Origin: Pseudomonas sp. 21
Lineage (GTDB): Bacteria > Pseudomonadota > Gammaproteobacteria > Pseudomonadales > Pseudomonadaceae
DNA: 64,000 nucleotides
Direction of reading: 5' to 3'
Assembly: GCF_000955805.1 (NCBI RefSeq)
Contig: NZ_JYOA01000002.1
Span: forward strand, 171,868-235,867
Within the stretch, counting starts at the first letter, position 1. Each line of letters opens with the position of its first letter. Positions 44,641 to 53,479 of this stretch are shown here, one piece after another. Position numbers and translations under genes: made by a program. The notes under the pieces are model-generated. The model saw only the letters and a program-made list of their open reading frames with translations. It did not search any database and had not been told where the DNA came from.

Positions 44641-45150
44641 ATGGACAGCGAGCGGGCATTCGAAAGGGATGTTGAGCGGCTCTACATTGCCCACCACGGC
44701 TGGCTGAAGGGCTGGCTGCGCCGCCGCCTGGGCGAGCACGCCGATGCCGAGGACCTGGCCCACGACACCTTCGTGCGGGTGATGCGTTCGCGCAGCGCCA
44801 TCGCCGATCTGCGCCAGCCGCTGGCCTATCTCGCCACCATCGCCAACAGCCTGTTGATCAACCGCTGGCGCCGCCAGGCGGTCGAGCGGGCCTACCTGGA
44901 AGCCTTGGCCGCGCGCCCCGAAGCGCTGGCGCCGTCCGAGGAAGAGCGCCTGCTGCTGATCGAAGCGCTGGTGGAGATCGACGAACTCCTGCACGGCCTC
45001 GCGCCACAGGTACGGGAAATCTTCCTGCTGTCGCAGCTCGACGGCCTGACCTACCCGCAGATCGCGTTGCACCTGGAGCTGAGCGTCAACCAGGTGCAGA
45101 AGGCGATGAGCAAGGCGTTTGCGGCCTGCTACGCGAGCCGCTTCGAGTGA
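44641..45150 (+). CDS. FecI-like ECF sigma factor
   Basis: The 169-aa protein has ECF region 2 (DAEDLAHDTFVRVM, YLATIANSLLINRWRRQ) and region 4 (LDGLTYPQIALHLELSVNQVQKAM) only. It should direct transcription of the receptor gene at 46351 when the periplasmic signal arrives. It is under the candidate Fur box and is a paralogue of the sigma factor at 12128-12637. The FecR gene overlaps its stop by GTGA, as in the other module, so the two modules share architecture as well as sequence. Confidence 0.95.
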   Translation: MDSERAFERDVERLYIAHHGWLKGWLRRRLGEHADAEDLAHDTFVRVMRSRSAIADLRQPLAYLATIANSLLINRWRRQAVERAYLEALAARPEALAPSEEERLLLIEALVEIDELLHGLAPQVREIFLLSQLDGLTYPQIALHLELSVNQVQKAMSKAFAACYASRFE

Positions 45151-46142
45151 ACGCCATGGCCCGCGATAGCGATTCCCGGCCGATCTCCGCCGTCATCCGC
45201 GACCAGGCGATTGCCTGGTTCACCCTGGCCCAGTCGGGCTGCATGAGCGAGGCCGAGCAGCGCCAGTTGCTGGTCTGGCGCGAGGCCAGCAGCGAGCACG
45301 AGCGCGCCTGGCAGCGCCTGAGCAGCATCCCGCTCGGCCTGCAGCGTCACGCCGGCACGCTGGCCGACCCACTGGCGCGGCAACTGGCCGGTCGCCGCCA
45401 CACCCACGAGATGGACCGGCGCAAGGCGCTCAAGCTGCTGGTCGGCTTCGGCCTGCTCGGCGGGCTCGCCTGGCAGGGACGCGACACGCAGTGGGTTCAG
45501 GGCGCCCTGGCGGACTATCGCACCGGCAACGGTGAGCGAACGCAGCGCACGCTACCCGACGGCACGCGCCTGTGGCTCAACACCGCAACCGCGGTCGACC
45601 TGCATTACACCGAGACCGTTCGCGAACTGCGCCTGCGTTACGGCGAGATCGAGATCCTCACCGCCCGCGACGGCGCCGGGCGGCCGCTGCGGGTCGTCAG
45701 CGGCGATGCCGTGCTGCAACCGCTGGGCACGCGCTTCCGCGTCCGCCGCGACGAAGACGGGCGCGGCACCCTGCTGGCCGTCACTCAGGGGCGTGTGGCC
45801 GCCAGTTCGCTGGCCGGCGGCGAGGCGAGGGTGATCGAGGCCGGTTCCCAGGCTCGCATCGACGCGGCCGGCGTCAGCGCACCGCAGGCGCTGGAAGCAA
45901 ATGGCGGCGCCTGGGTCGATGGCTACCTGGTGGCCGAGCGCATGCGCCTGGGCGACTTCCTTGCCGAGCTGGACCGTTATCGCCCCGGCCTGCTGCGCTG
46001 CGATCCGGCGGTTGCGGGTGTCCGCCTGAGCGGCTCCTACCCGCTGGCCGATACCGACCGGGTGCTCGCCATGCTGCAGGACAGCCTGCCGGTGACGGTC
46101 CAGCGACGCACCCGCTACTGGGTGACCGTAGGCCCGCGCTAA
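45147..46142 (+). CDS. FecR-type anti-sigma/sigma regulator
   Basis: The 331-aa protein is taken from the GTG overlapping the sigma stop (GTGA), the same arrangement as the first FecR; the ATG at 45156 would shorten it by three residues. The cytoplasmic domain comes first (ISAVIRDQAIAWFTLAQSG, WREASSEHERAWQRL). One membrane helix lies near residues 94-110 (KLLVGFGLLGGLAW). The FecR periplasmic domain follows (RTLPDGTRLWLNTATAVDL, LQPLGTRFRVRRD), with a C-terminal STN-like end. It transmits receptor signalling to the FecI. Confidence 0.93.
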   Translation: MNAMARDSDSRPISAVIRDQAIAWFTLAQSGCMSEAEQRQLLVWREASSEHERAWQRLSSIPLGLQRHAGTLADPLARQLAGRRHTHEMDRRKALKLLVGFGLLGGLAWQGRDTQWVQGALADYRTGNGERTQRTLPDGTRLWLNTATAVDLHYTETVRELRLRYGEIEILTARDGAGRPLRVVSGDAVLQPLGTRFRVRRDEDGRGTLLAVTQGRVAASSLAGGEARVIEAGSQARIDAAGVSAPQALEANGGAWVDGYLVAERMRLGDFLAELDRYRPGLLRCDPAVAGVRLSGSYPLADTDRVLAMLQDSLPVTVQRRTRYWVTVGPR

Positions 46143-46150
46143 GGAAAGAA

Positions 46151-46240
46151 GCCGAGCGCCGCGGAAAATCGCAGCCAAGTGCCGCGGAAAATCGCAGCCG
46201 AGCGCTGCGGAAAAAGGCAGCCGGGCGCCGCAAGAAAGCA
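46151..46240 (+). repeat. 23-bp tandem repeat, about four copies
   Basis: Units start at 46151, 46174, 46197 and 46220, each opening GCCGAGCGCCGCGGAAAA or a close variant (copy 2 GCCAAGTGCCGCGGAAAA, copy 3 GCCGAGCGCTGCGGAAAA). The last copy is 21 bases. A 23-base unit is not a codon multiple, so it is not coding. It lies between the FecR stop and the receptor start. Confidence 0.85.
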
Positions 46241-46350
46241 CCAATGAAAATAATTCTCGAAAAGTCGGCAGGTTTTCGTTTCTCGCTTGGCCTAGGGATA
46301 AATCCCTGCTCGCCACGGCGGGCCAACAACGAGAAACGGACCCTCCGCCC

Positions 46351-48849
46351 ATGACGCTTCACCCCATCACCCGCGCCCTGCGCCAGTCGCTCGGCCTTGC
46401 CCTGCTGTCCTGCTCCACGCTCACCCTGCTGCCGGCCATGCCGGTGCAGGCTGAATCCACGACCAGCCGCACCCAGCAATACGCCATCCCCGCCGGCCCG
46501 CTGGACCAGGTGCTCGGCGAGTTCGGTCGGCGCGCCGGCATCCCGATCTCCGTCAATGCGGGCCTGACCGAAGGCAAGCGCAGTGGCGGGCTGAACGGTG
46601 AGTACGGCATCGAGGACGGTTTCGCCCGCATCCTCTCCGGCACCCGCCTGACGGTGCGCCGTCTGGAAAACGGCGGCTACGGCCTGGTGCCGACACCGTC
46701 GGATGCGGTGCTGGAGATGGATTCCACCACCGTGTCCAGACAGGCGCTGGACGCGACCACCGAGGGCACCAACTCGTATGCGGCTCGTGCGGTCACCCTC
46801 GGCAAGGGCGTGCACAGCCTGCGCGAAACACCACAATCGGTGACGGTGCTGACCCGTCGCTATATGGACGACCAGAACGTCACCACCATCGAGCAGGCGA
46901 TGGAAAAGACGCCGGGCATCGCCGTGTACGAGTCACCCATGGGCGGCAAGTATTTCTACTCCCGCGGCTTCATGATGCAGGGCCAGTACCAGTACGACGG
47001 CGTGCCGCTGGATGTCGGCGGCGAGTATGTGCAGGCCAACAGCTTCTCCGGCGACATGGCCTTCTACGACCGGGTCGAGGTGCTCAAGGGCGCAGCGGGC
47101 ATGCTCAAGGGCTCGGGCAGCTCCACCGGCGGCGTCAACTTCGTCCGCAAGCGGGGCCAGAGCGTGCCGCAGACCAGGCTGTCGCTCTCGGCCGGCTCCT
47201 GGGACAACTACCGCGGCCAGGTGGACACCGGTGGCCCGCTCAACGAGTCCGGCACCCTGCGCGGGCGGACTGTCGTGGCGGTGCAGGACCGCCAGTATTT
47301 CTACGATGTCGGCAAGCGCAATGACCAGATTCTCTACGGCGCGCTGGACTACGACGTGACCCCGGATACCACCCTGGGCCTGGGCGTTGCCTACGAGAAG
47401 CTGGATGCGACGCCCTGCTGGCACGGCCTGCCGCGCTACAGCAACGGCAAGGACCTGAAGCTCAGCCGCTCGACCTGCCTGGGCGCTTCCTGGAACAACT
47501 GGGAAAGCGAGCGCACCACGCTGTTCGCCGACCTGTCCCACCAGTTGAACGAGGACTGGGCCTTCCGGTTCGCCGGTGTCTGGACCCACAACGACCAGGA
47601 CATCAAGTACGCGCTGTCCGAGACGTCGGGTGGTGTTACACCGGGTGCGACCTCGGCGCCTTCCTCGGTGTACTCCGGTCTGTTCGACTACGACCAGACC
47701 GACTACGGCTTCGATGCCTACCTGGACGGAAAATTCGAGGCCTTCGGCCTGCAGCACGAGCTGACCGTCGGCGCCAACGCCAGCCGCGCCAAGACCCACG
47801 ATCACTACGCGCTGATCAACATGACCAGCCTGCTGGGTACCTCGCAGGACCCGTTCCATCCCAACTCGCAGATTCCCGAGCCGGCGGATGATTTCTACCC
47901 GCCCAACTCCTACCGCGGCGGGCCGCAACCCACCGAGTCGGACACCCGCCAATTCGGCACCTACGCGACCTTGCGGCTGAAGCTGGCCGAGCCTTTGACT
48001 GCGGTGCTGGGTTCGCGCGTCAGTTGGTACCGCAACAGCCGCGACTCCTACACCCAGGCCTGGGATTACTGGCAGCACGACCGCAGCCAGGAGAACGGCC
48101 AGGTCACACCCTTCGCGGCACTGATCTACGACCTCAACGATGAGTGGTCGGTCTACATCAGCTACGCGGACATCTTCCAGCCGCAGAGCACCTACACCGA
48201 CGAATCCGGCAGCCCGCTGCAACCCAAGACCGGCGCCAGCTACGAGCTGGGCATCAAGGGCGAGCTGCTGGATGGCCGGGTCAACACGGCCTTCAACCTC
48301 TTCCGCACCCTCGAGGAGCACCGCGCCGAAGCCAACTACGACACCACTTGCCTCGGCTCCTCCGACGGCTACTGCTACACCGACGTGGGCAAGGTCCGTG
48401 CCCAGGGCTTCGAGGCGGAAATCAGCGGCGAGGTCATCGACCGCCTGCAATTGCTGGCCGGCTACACCTACACCCAGACCAAGTACCTCAACAGCACGGA
48501 AGACAATCCGCAGGAACCCACCTTCACCACCAGCTACTTCCCGCGCCACCTGTTCCGTGCCTGGGCCGATTACCAGCTGGCCGGCGAACTGGACCGCTGG
48601 AGCGTGGGGGCGGGCGTGACGGCGCAGAGCGACACCTCCGTACGCAGCGGCAACGTGAAGTCGGTGCAGTCCGACTACGCCATCTACAGCGGCCGCCTGG
48701 GCTACCGCATCGACGACCACTGGAGCGTCGCGCTCAACGGCAACAACCTGTTCGACAAGAAGTACTACCAGAGCGTCGGTGCCGTTTCCTGGGGCAACTT
48801 CTACGGCGAGCCGCGCAACTTCATGGTCACCCTGCAGGGTTCGTTCTGA
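46351..48849 (+). CDS. TonB-dependent siderophore receptor with signalling (STN) domain
   Basis: The 832-aa protein has a signal peptide (cleaved after VQA, ~residue 34), an STN domain (~40-115: QYAIPAGPLDQVLGEFGRRAG...), the plug (RETPQSVTVLTRRYMDD, FYSRGF, EVLKGAAGMLKGSGSSTGGV) and a beta-barrel ending in Phe. It is the output of the sigma/anti-sigma pair upstream. It resembles the receptor at 8591-11062 in length and in many barrel segments (for example INKNLSVALNGNNLFDKKYY versus IDDHWSVALNGNNLFDKKYY), so the two modules are paralogous, possibly for different ferri-siderophores. Confidence 0.95.
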   Translation: MTLHPITRALRQSLGLALLSCSTLTLLPAMPVQAESTTSRTQQYAIPAGPLDQVLGEFGRRAGIPISVNAGLTEGKRSGGLNGEYGIEDGFARILSGTRLTVRRLENGGYGLVPTPSDAVLEMDSTTVSRQALDATTEGTNSYAARAVTLGKGVHSLRETPQSVTVLTRRYMDDQNVTTIEQAMEKTPGIAVYESPMGGKYFYSRGFMMQGQYQYDGVPLDVGGEYVQANSFSGDMAFYDRVEVLKGAAGMLKGSGSSTGGVNFVRKRGQSVPQTRLSLSAGSWDNYRGQVDTGGPLNESGTLRGRTVVAVQDRQYFYDVGKRNDQILYGALDYDVTPDTTLGLGVAYEKLDATPCWHGLPRYSNGKDLKLSRSTCLGASWNNWESERTTLFADLSHQLNEDWAFRFAGVWTHNDQDIKYALSETSGGVTPGATSAPSSVYSGLFDYDQTDYGFDAYLDGKFEAFGLQHELTVGANASRAKTHDHYALINMTSLLGTSQDPFHPNSQIPEPADDFYPPNSYRGGPQPTESDTRQFGTYATLRLKLAEPLTAVLGSRVSWYRNSRDSYTQAWDYWQHDRSQENGQVTPFAALIYDLNDEWSVYISYADIFQPQSTYTDESGSPLQPKTGASYELGIKGELLDGRVNTAFNLFRTLEEHRAEANYDTTCLGSSDGYCYTDVGKVRAQGFEAEISGEVIDRLQLLAGYTYTQTKYLNSTEDNPQEPTFTTSYFPRHLFRAWADYQLAGELDRWSVGAGVTAQSDTSVRSGNVKSVQSDYAIYSGRLGYRIDDHWSVALNGNNLFDKKYYQSVGAVSWGNFYGEPRNFMVTLQGSF

Positions 48850-48890
48850 CGCGGATATGGGCCGATGCCAGGATTCGCTGCTGATGCGTG

Positions 48891-48921
48891 TTGACCTCAA
48901 CCTAGGTTGAGGTCCTAGAGT
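48891..48921 (+). promoter_or_regulatory. SoxR-type promoter/operator
   Basis: -35 TTGACC (48891-48896) and -10 TAGAGT (48916-48921) are 19 bases apart, and the spacer holds a perfect 22-bp palindrome (48893-48914) whose core is CCTCAA-CCTAGG-TTGAGG. Known SoxR boxes have the same CCTCAA/TTGAGG half-sites, 6-base centre and 19-bp spacer. Redox-cycling induction of the DUF2165/SDR operon is therefore likely. SoxR itself is not in the window. Confidence 0.8.
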
Positions 48922-48996
48922 CCGTCCGGGCCTGCCTGCCGCTGTTCGCCAGCGGTGGGCCGGCACCTTCGGAACATGACCGCACAAGGACCCGGT

Positions 48997-49482
48997 ATGG
49001 ATACCCACGCTTCACTGATGATCTTCCAGATCGTCTGCTTCCTGGGCTTCAGCCTCTGGCTGAGCATCGCGCTGATCAACAACCTGCACGCCTTTTCCAG
49101 CTCGGTCGCGGCGGTCGGCGCGACCATGGCGATGGCACCGCTGCGCCAGCCACCCGCGATCGACTTTCCCCTGCTACGGCGTGCACTGACGTCACCGGCG
49201 CTGCATCGGCTGGCCATGATCGTCGTCGTCCTGCTGCAGGCCCTGGCGGTGCTTGCGGCCTGGACGGGTTGCTACCACTGGCTGCTGGGCGGCGAACTCG
49301 AAGCCGCCAGGCCCTGGCTGAACCTCGCCCTGAGCGCGGCACTGGGCTTCCTCTTCGCCATGCTGCTGGGCGGGCTCTGGTTCGGCTACTGGATTCGCCA
49401 GGAAGCCCTGCAGCTGACGCACCTGGTGCTGGTCGTCTGGGTGCTGCTGAACTTCCTCGTCCTCAACCTTCGCTGGAGTTGA
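48997..49482 (+). CDS. DUF2165 family integral membrane protein
   Basis: The 161-aa protein starts at the ATG at 48997 behind CAAGGA; an ATG at 48976 lies upstream. It has four hydrophobic segments (~8-26, ~64-87, ~104-128, ~136-156). The segments ALTSPALHRLAMIV and WFGYWIRQEA match the DUF2165 family pattern (SPALH... and WFGMW). Family function is unknown. It lies 76 bases downstream of the SoxR-type promoter, and the SDR gene follows after 27 bases, making a probable oxidant-induced operon. Confidence 0.85.
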   Translation: MDTHASLMIFQIVCFLGFSLWLSIALINNLHAFSSSVAAVGATMAMAPLRQPPAIDFPLLRRALTSPALHRLAMIVVVLLQALAVLAAWTGCYHWLLGGELEAARPWLNLALSAALGFLFAMLLGGLWFGYWIRQEALQLTHLVLVVWVLLNFLVLNLRWS

Positions 49483-49509
49483 CGCGCCATGGGTACCGGG
49501 AGAATGCCG

Positions 49510-50226
49510 ATGAACATCCTGATCGTGGGAGCGGGCAGGGGGCTGGGACGCGCCTTGCTCGAAGGGCTGGGGCAGCCGGGGGATTCGCTGATCGGCGTGT
49601 CGCGCCGGCGGCCGGATACCCTGGCGACGGCGCCGGGCATCGATCTGCAGTGGATCGAAGCGGATCTCGCCAGGCCGGCGGAAGCGGTCGCGCAGATCGA
49701 GGCGCAGGCGCCGGCTGAACTCGACGTGCTGATCTGCAACGTCGGCATCTGGGAAGAGCACGCCTTCAGCGAGCAATACTCGTTCCTTGGCGACAGCGAC
49801 GCCTCCATCGGCAGGCTGGTCGACGTGAACATCACCGCCACCTTGCTGCTGCTGAAACGCCTGGTGCCGCGGCTGCTCGGCTCCGCCCGGCCGCAACTGA
49901 TCCTCACCGGCTCGACTTCCGCCCTGCGCCAGAGCGGCCGCCCGGAAGTGGCCTTCGGCGCCGCCAAGTTCGCCCTTAACGGCATGGCCGATGCGCTGCG
50001 CGAGAGCTTCCGCGACCAGCGCCTGGCGGTGACCGTGCTGCAACTGGGCAACCTGAATACCGATGACTCGCTCGCCACGCCGCTGACCGAGGCTGCCGCG
50101 CGCGGGGAAGGGCAACTGATCCCCGTGCACGATGTGGTCGCCCTGGTCGATGCGCTGCTGCGCTTGTCCGCTTCCTCGTTCGTGCGCGAGCTGACCTTGC
50201 CGGCCATTCGCGACGAGCGTTTCTGA
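49510..50226 (+). CDS. SDR family protein with Phe in place of the catalytic Tyr
   Basis: The 238-aa protein is started at the ATG at 49510, which has GGGAG 7 bases upstream; ATGs at 49489 and 49504 are alternatives. The Rossmann motif GAGRGLG (residues 7-13), ICNVG, NITAT and LILTGSTSAL are all SDR-like. The YxxxK pair, however, reads FGAAK (Phe149, Lys153), so the usual proton-donating Tyr is missing; the codon is TTC. The enzyme may be inactive as a dehydrogenase or have another role. It is the second gene behind the SoxR-type promoter. Confidence 0.88.
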   Translation: MNILIVGAGRGLGRALLEGLGQPGDSLIGVSRRRPDTLATAPGIDLQWIEADLARPAEAVAQIEAQAPAELDVLICNVGIWEEHAFSEQYSFLGDSDASIGRLVDVNITATLLLLKRLVPRLLGSARPQLILTGSTSALRQSGRPEVAFGAAKFALNGMADALRESFRDQRLAVTVLQLGNLNTDDSLATPLTEAAARGEGQLIPVHDVVALVDALLRLSASSFVRELTLPAIRDERF

Positions 50227-50329
50227 CTGTCGTCATTCGATTTCATCCTTGATGAACGGGCAGCCAGGGCTGGTTGTCTTCGGCGGTGCGGCGCCGCGAC
50301 CCGCCGGAGCTTGCGGGGCGACGGGGCCG

Positions 50330-51490
50330 TTACGCCAGAGCCCTCTCGACGCGATTGCGCCCGGCTGTCTTGCCGCGGTAGAGCGCGCCATCGGCCTGCT
50401 GCATGTACTCGTCGAGCGCCTGCGTGCTGGTGAAGGCTTCCGAGACACCGATGGTGGCGGTGCAACGGATCGGCTGCTCCGGGGTGGCGCCCGGTACTTC
50501 ACTGCGTTCGATTGCCGCGCGGGCGCGTTCGGCCAGTTGCAGGGCGCCTGTCCTGTCCGTGTTGAGGCCGACGAGGACGAATTCCTCGCCGCCCAGCCGG
50601 CAGGCCAGGTCGCCCTTGCGAGCGGTGGCCTTGAGCACCTGGGCCACATGGCACAGGACGAGATCGCCGACCTTGTGGCCGTGGCTGTCGTTGATCTGCT
50701 TGAAGTGATCGATGTCCACGATCAGCAGGTAGGCCGGCCCCGCGCTGCGGGAGCGGAAATGCGCATCCAGCCCTTCGACCAGTCCGCGGCGGTTCAGCAA
50801 TTGCGTGAGCGGATCATGGGCGGCCATGGTGCGCAGTTCATCCGTCAGGCGGCGCAGTACCAGCCAGACGGCACAGGGGGGCAGCACGGTGCCGAGGAAC
50901 GACATGTAGAGGTAGAAGACTTTCTGGAAGCCGCTGTTCATGTCGAGCGCCGCCAGCCCACCCTGGAGGATCATCACGAACTTCACGGCGTTCAGCGCGC
51001 AGAGGCCGCCAATCAGGATGGCGAACACGACCATTTCGACGCGCAGGTCCCTGGCGACGTTCTGCCGGGCGTAGAGCACCCCCACGGCCATACCCAGGAA
51101 CAGCAGCGTGCACGAGGCTGCCAGCAGCGCATGGCGCGCTTCACTTCCAAGGGTGAATTGCACCGTAACCTGCAGCGCCGTGTAGAGGACCGCCAGCGTG
51201 AGCAATGGCCGCCATACGGCGGTCGGTCGACCAAAGAAGCGCAGGGCGCCAAGGACATAAGCGACGGGGGCGCAGAGGGTCATCGTGTGGTTGACGATGC
51301 TCATCATCCCCCAGTTCGCCGGGCCGCCGAGCAACTGCAGGATGTAGGCGAGCCCCAGCAGGAGATTGCCCAGGGCGAAGACTTCCATGCCCATCTTCTT
51401 GCCGTTCAGCCGGGTGCTGATCAGCAGGAACATGACGCTGAAACAGAGCAGGTGCACGCAGAGCATGCTGAGGATGACAGTGGTGACCAT
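50330..51490 (-). CDS. membrane-anchored diguanylate cyclase (GGDEF)
   Basis: The 386-aa protein has about seven N-terminal transmembrane helices (~1-205) forming a membrane sensor domain, then a GGDEF domain with VDIDHFKQINDSHGH and the active motif RLGGEEF. An inhibitory I-site RxxD (RKGD) lies five residues before GGEEF, so product inhibition is expected. The enzyme makes cyclic di-GMP. It is transcribed alone, convergent with the SDR gene. Confidence 0.94.
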   Translation of the reverse strand: MVTTVILSMLCVHLLCFSVMFLLISTRLNGKKMGMEVFALGNLLLGLAYILQLLGGPANWGMMSIVNHTMTLCAPVAYVLGALRFFGRPTAVWRPLLTLAVLYTALQVTVQFTLGSEARHALLAASCTLLFLGMAVGVLYARQNVARDLRVEMVVFAILIGGLCALNAVKFVMILQGGLAALDMNSGFQKVFYLYMSFLGTVLPPCAVWLVLRRLTDELRTMAAHDPLTQLLNRRGLVEGLDAHFRSRSAGPAYLLIVDIDHFKQINDSHGHKVGDLVLCHVAQVLKATARKGDLACRLGGEEFVLVGLNTDRTGALQLAERARAAIERSEVPGATPEQPIRCTATIGVSEAFTSTQALDEYMQQADGALYRGKTAGRNRVERALA

Positions 51491-51784
51491 GGGTTCGCGT
51501 CAGTGAATACGTAGCAAAGGGAGCCGGGTACCGCAGGTGTGGCGGGCGCGAACCTGGCGCTCCAGGCCGCATCTGGCCTGCTCGGCGGAGTCGTTCAGGG
51601 CAAGGGCACCTAACCATATGTATAGCGGGAAGGCAATCCGCCAGCAGGGCATGTCCCTGGGGGCGCCCCTCACGATTCTGTCGACAGCCCGGACCGGGGG
51701 CTACAGTTCACTGTCGAGGACGATACCGGGGCCAGGAACCGGGACGTTTCGAGCAGTCAGAGCCACTGACGTTGGAGACAGGAC

Positions 51785-52837
51785 ATGCCCAAGAAAATCA
51801 TCATTTCCTTTGACGGGACCTGGAATACGCCGGACGCGAAGTCCGAGATCAAAGGCAGCAAAAGCACCAATGTCTGGAAGCTGCATGCTGCCATTCTGCC
51901 TGCCGACAAGAACGGTACAACGCAGGACAAGTGGTACGACCAGGGCGTTGGCACGGCATGGTACGACCGCCTGGCCGGCGGTGCATTCGGCGTGGGGCTC
52001 TCGGAGAAGATCCTCGATGGCTATCGGCAGCTGGTCAGCACCTACGAGGTCGGTGACCAGATCTACCTCTTCGGTTTCAGCCGTGGGGCATACACGGCTC
52101 GCAGCCTGGTCGGGCTGATCCGCAACGCCGGGCTGCTCAAGCCCGAGCACATCGACCTGACGAACGAAGCGTACGGCCTCTATCGTACCCGCGACGAGGG
52201 CGCCGATTCCGATAGCGCCCGACTCTTCCGCGGCAGTTTCTCGCGGGAGATCACCATCCACATGCTGGGTATCTGGGACACCGTGGGCGCCCTGGGCGTG
52301 CCGCTGGAATCGTTCGACTGGTTCAACAAGTCCTACTACGAATTCCACGACACCGAACTCAGCTCGATTGTCCACAACGCCTTCCACGCGGTGGCCATCG
52401 ATGAGTGGCGCAAGAACTACCAGTGCACCCTCTGGGACCCGAAAAGCAAGCCCAACCAGCGTGTGGAGCAGGTCTGGTTTTCCGGGGCGCACGCCAACGT
52501 CGGCGGTGGCTACGCGAACAACAGTCTGTCGGACATCGCGCTGGTGTGGATGACCAACAAGGCGATCGAGTGCGGCCTGGCGGTGGACACCGGCAAGACC
52601 CCCAGCCTTCCCACCACGACCCCCGCCATCACCAATTCCTACAAGGAGTTCCTGGGGGGCGCCTACAGCCAGCTCACCCCGCCGTATTACCGGGATATCG
52701 GCAACACCGCCTTCGGCCAGGAAGCCATCGACGCCAGCGTGGAGGAGCGCCTCAAGCACGATCCCCAGTACAAGCCGAAGAACACGGTGGGCGGCAATCT
52801 CACCGGCAATTTCACCCCGGTGGGCAGGATCCGGTAA
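51785..52837 (+). CDS. DUF2235 alpha/beta-hydrolase (T6SS phospholipase-like)
   Basis: The 350-aa protein begins with KKIIISFDGTWNTPD, the DUF2235 opening, and has the GFSRGAYTAR nucleophile elbow (Ser99 in GxSxG) and a WDTVGALG segment plus a HANVGGGY motif with the likely catalytic His. DUF2235 includes the Tle1-type type VI secretion phospholipases. No VgrG, PAAR or immunity gene lies beside it and there is no signal peptide, so a cytoplasmic esterase is equally possible. A 294-base spacer upstream carries its promoter. It converges on the HD gene with an 8-base gap. Confidence 0.88.
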   Translation: MPKKIIISFDGTWNTPDAKSEIKGSKSTNVWKLHAAILPADKNGTTQDKWYDQGVGTAWYDRLAGGAFGVGLSEKILDGYRQLVSTYEVGDQIYLFGFSRGAYTARSLVGLIRNAGLLKPEHIDLTNEAYGLYRTRDEGADSDSARLFRGSFSREITIHMLGIWDTVGALGVPLESFDWFNKSYYEFHDTELSSIVHNAFHAVAIDEWRKNYQCTLWDPKSKPNQRVEQVWFSGAHANVGGGYANNSLSDIALVWMTNKAIECGLAVDTGKTPSLPTTTPAITNSYKEFLGGAYSQLTPPYYRDIGNTAFGQEAIDASVEERLKHDPQYKPKNTVGGNLTGNFTPVGRIR

Positions 52838-52845
52838 TCCAATCG

Positions 52846-53412
52846 CTAGCGGGCGGCGCGCTGGCGTGTTTCTTCGTCGAGCACTTCGCGCAGCGAGGCG
52901 AGGAAGGGCGTGGCGTCGGTATAGCGGCGGCCGTAGCCGAGGTTGAAGGCGTAGTCGAAGTCCGGCGGGTTCCGCCCCTGGGTGTGCTGCAGGATGGTTT
53001 CCAGCTTGTCGAGTGCCTTGACTGCCTGTGCTTCGGCGGTCGCGGCGGCATCGTACTCGTCGTACAGGGCCAGGAGCTGCGCGCGCAGCGGCGGCGCCAG
53101 CGTGGCGGTCATCTGCAGCAGGTCCTGCCGTTCGCTGTCGCCCTTGCTGCCGTGGGCCTGCAGGTCGACGGCGGGCACATCGCCGCCCAGCGCTTCGCCC
53201 AGGTCGTGGATGATGCACAGCTGCAGCACCTTGCCGAGGTCGAGCTCGCCCAGATCCTCGGCGAACACCATCGCCAGCAGGGCCAGGCGCCAGCTGTGCT
53301 CGGCGGTGCTTTCGCGGCGACCAGTGGACGTGTGGGCGCTGCGCAGCACGCTCTTGAGTCGTTCGGCCTCGCGGAGGAAGGCGAGTTTGCCCTGGATGTT
53401 CTGTTCGCTCAT
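52846..53412 (-). CDS. HD domain phosphohydrolase (YfbR-like 5'-nucleotidase type)
   Basis: The 188-aa protein starts at the ATG at 53412 behind AAGGGG. The metal-binding residues are STAEHSWRLALLAM (His) and the HD pair in IIHDLGEALGGD, followed by a downstream Asp in LDKLETILQHTQG, the HD order of YfbR/5'-deoxynucleotidases and similar small phosphohydrolases. There is no membrane segment. It is on the minus strand, 67 bases after the HTH regulator gene. The exact nucleotide substrate cannot be assigned. Confidence 0.9.
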   Translation of the reverse strand: MSEQNIQGKLAFLREAERLKSVLRSAHTSTGRRESTAEHSWRLALLAMVFAEDLGELDLGKVLQLCIIHDLGEALGGDVPAVDLQAHGSKGDSERQDLLQMTATLAPPLRAQLLALYDEYDAAATAEAQAVKALDKLETILQHTQGRNPPDFDYAFNLGYGRRYTDATPFLASLREVLDEETRQRAAR

Positions 53413-53479
53413 CGGCGATGGCCCCTTGTGAGTCGTCCGGGCGATCATCCTGTCGCCGGGGCCGCCGGCTGTCCACGCA

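Noticed and set aside
46933-49008. 691-codon minus-strand frame opposite the second signalling receptor
   Set aside because: It has no domain or start signal; the receptor on the plus strand is complete.
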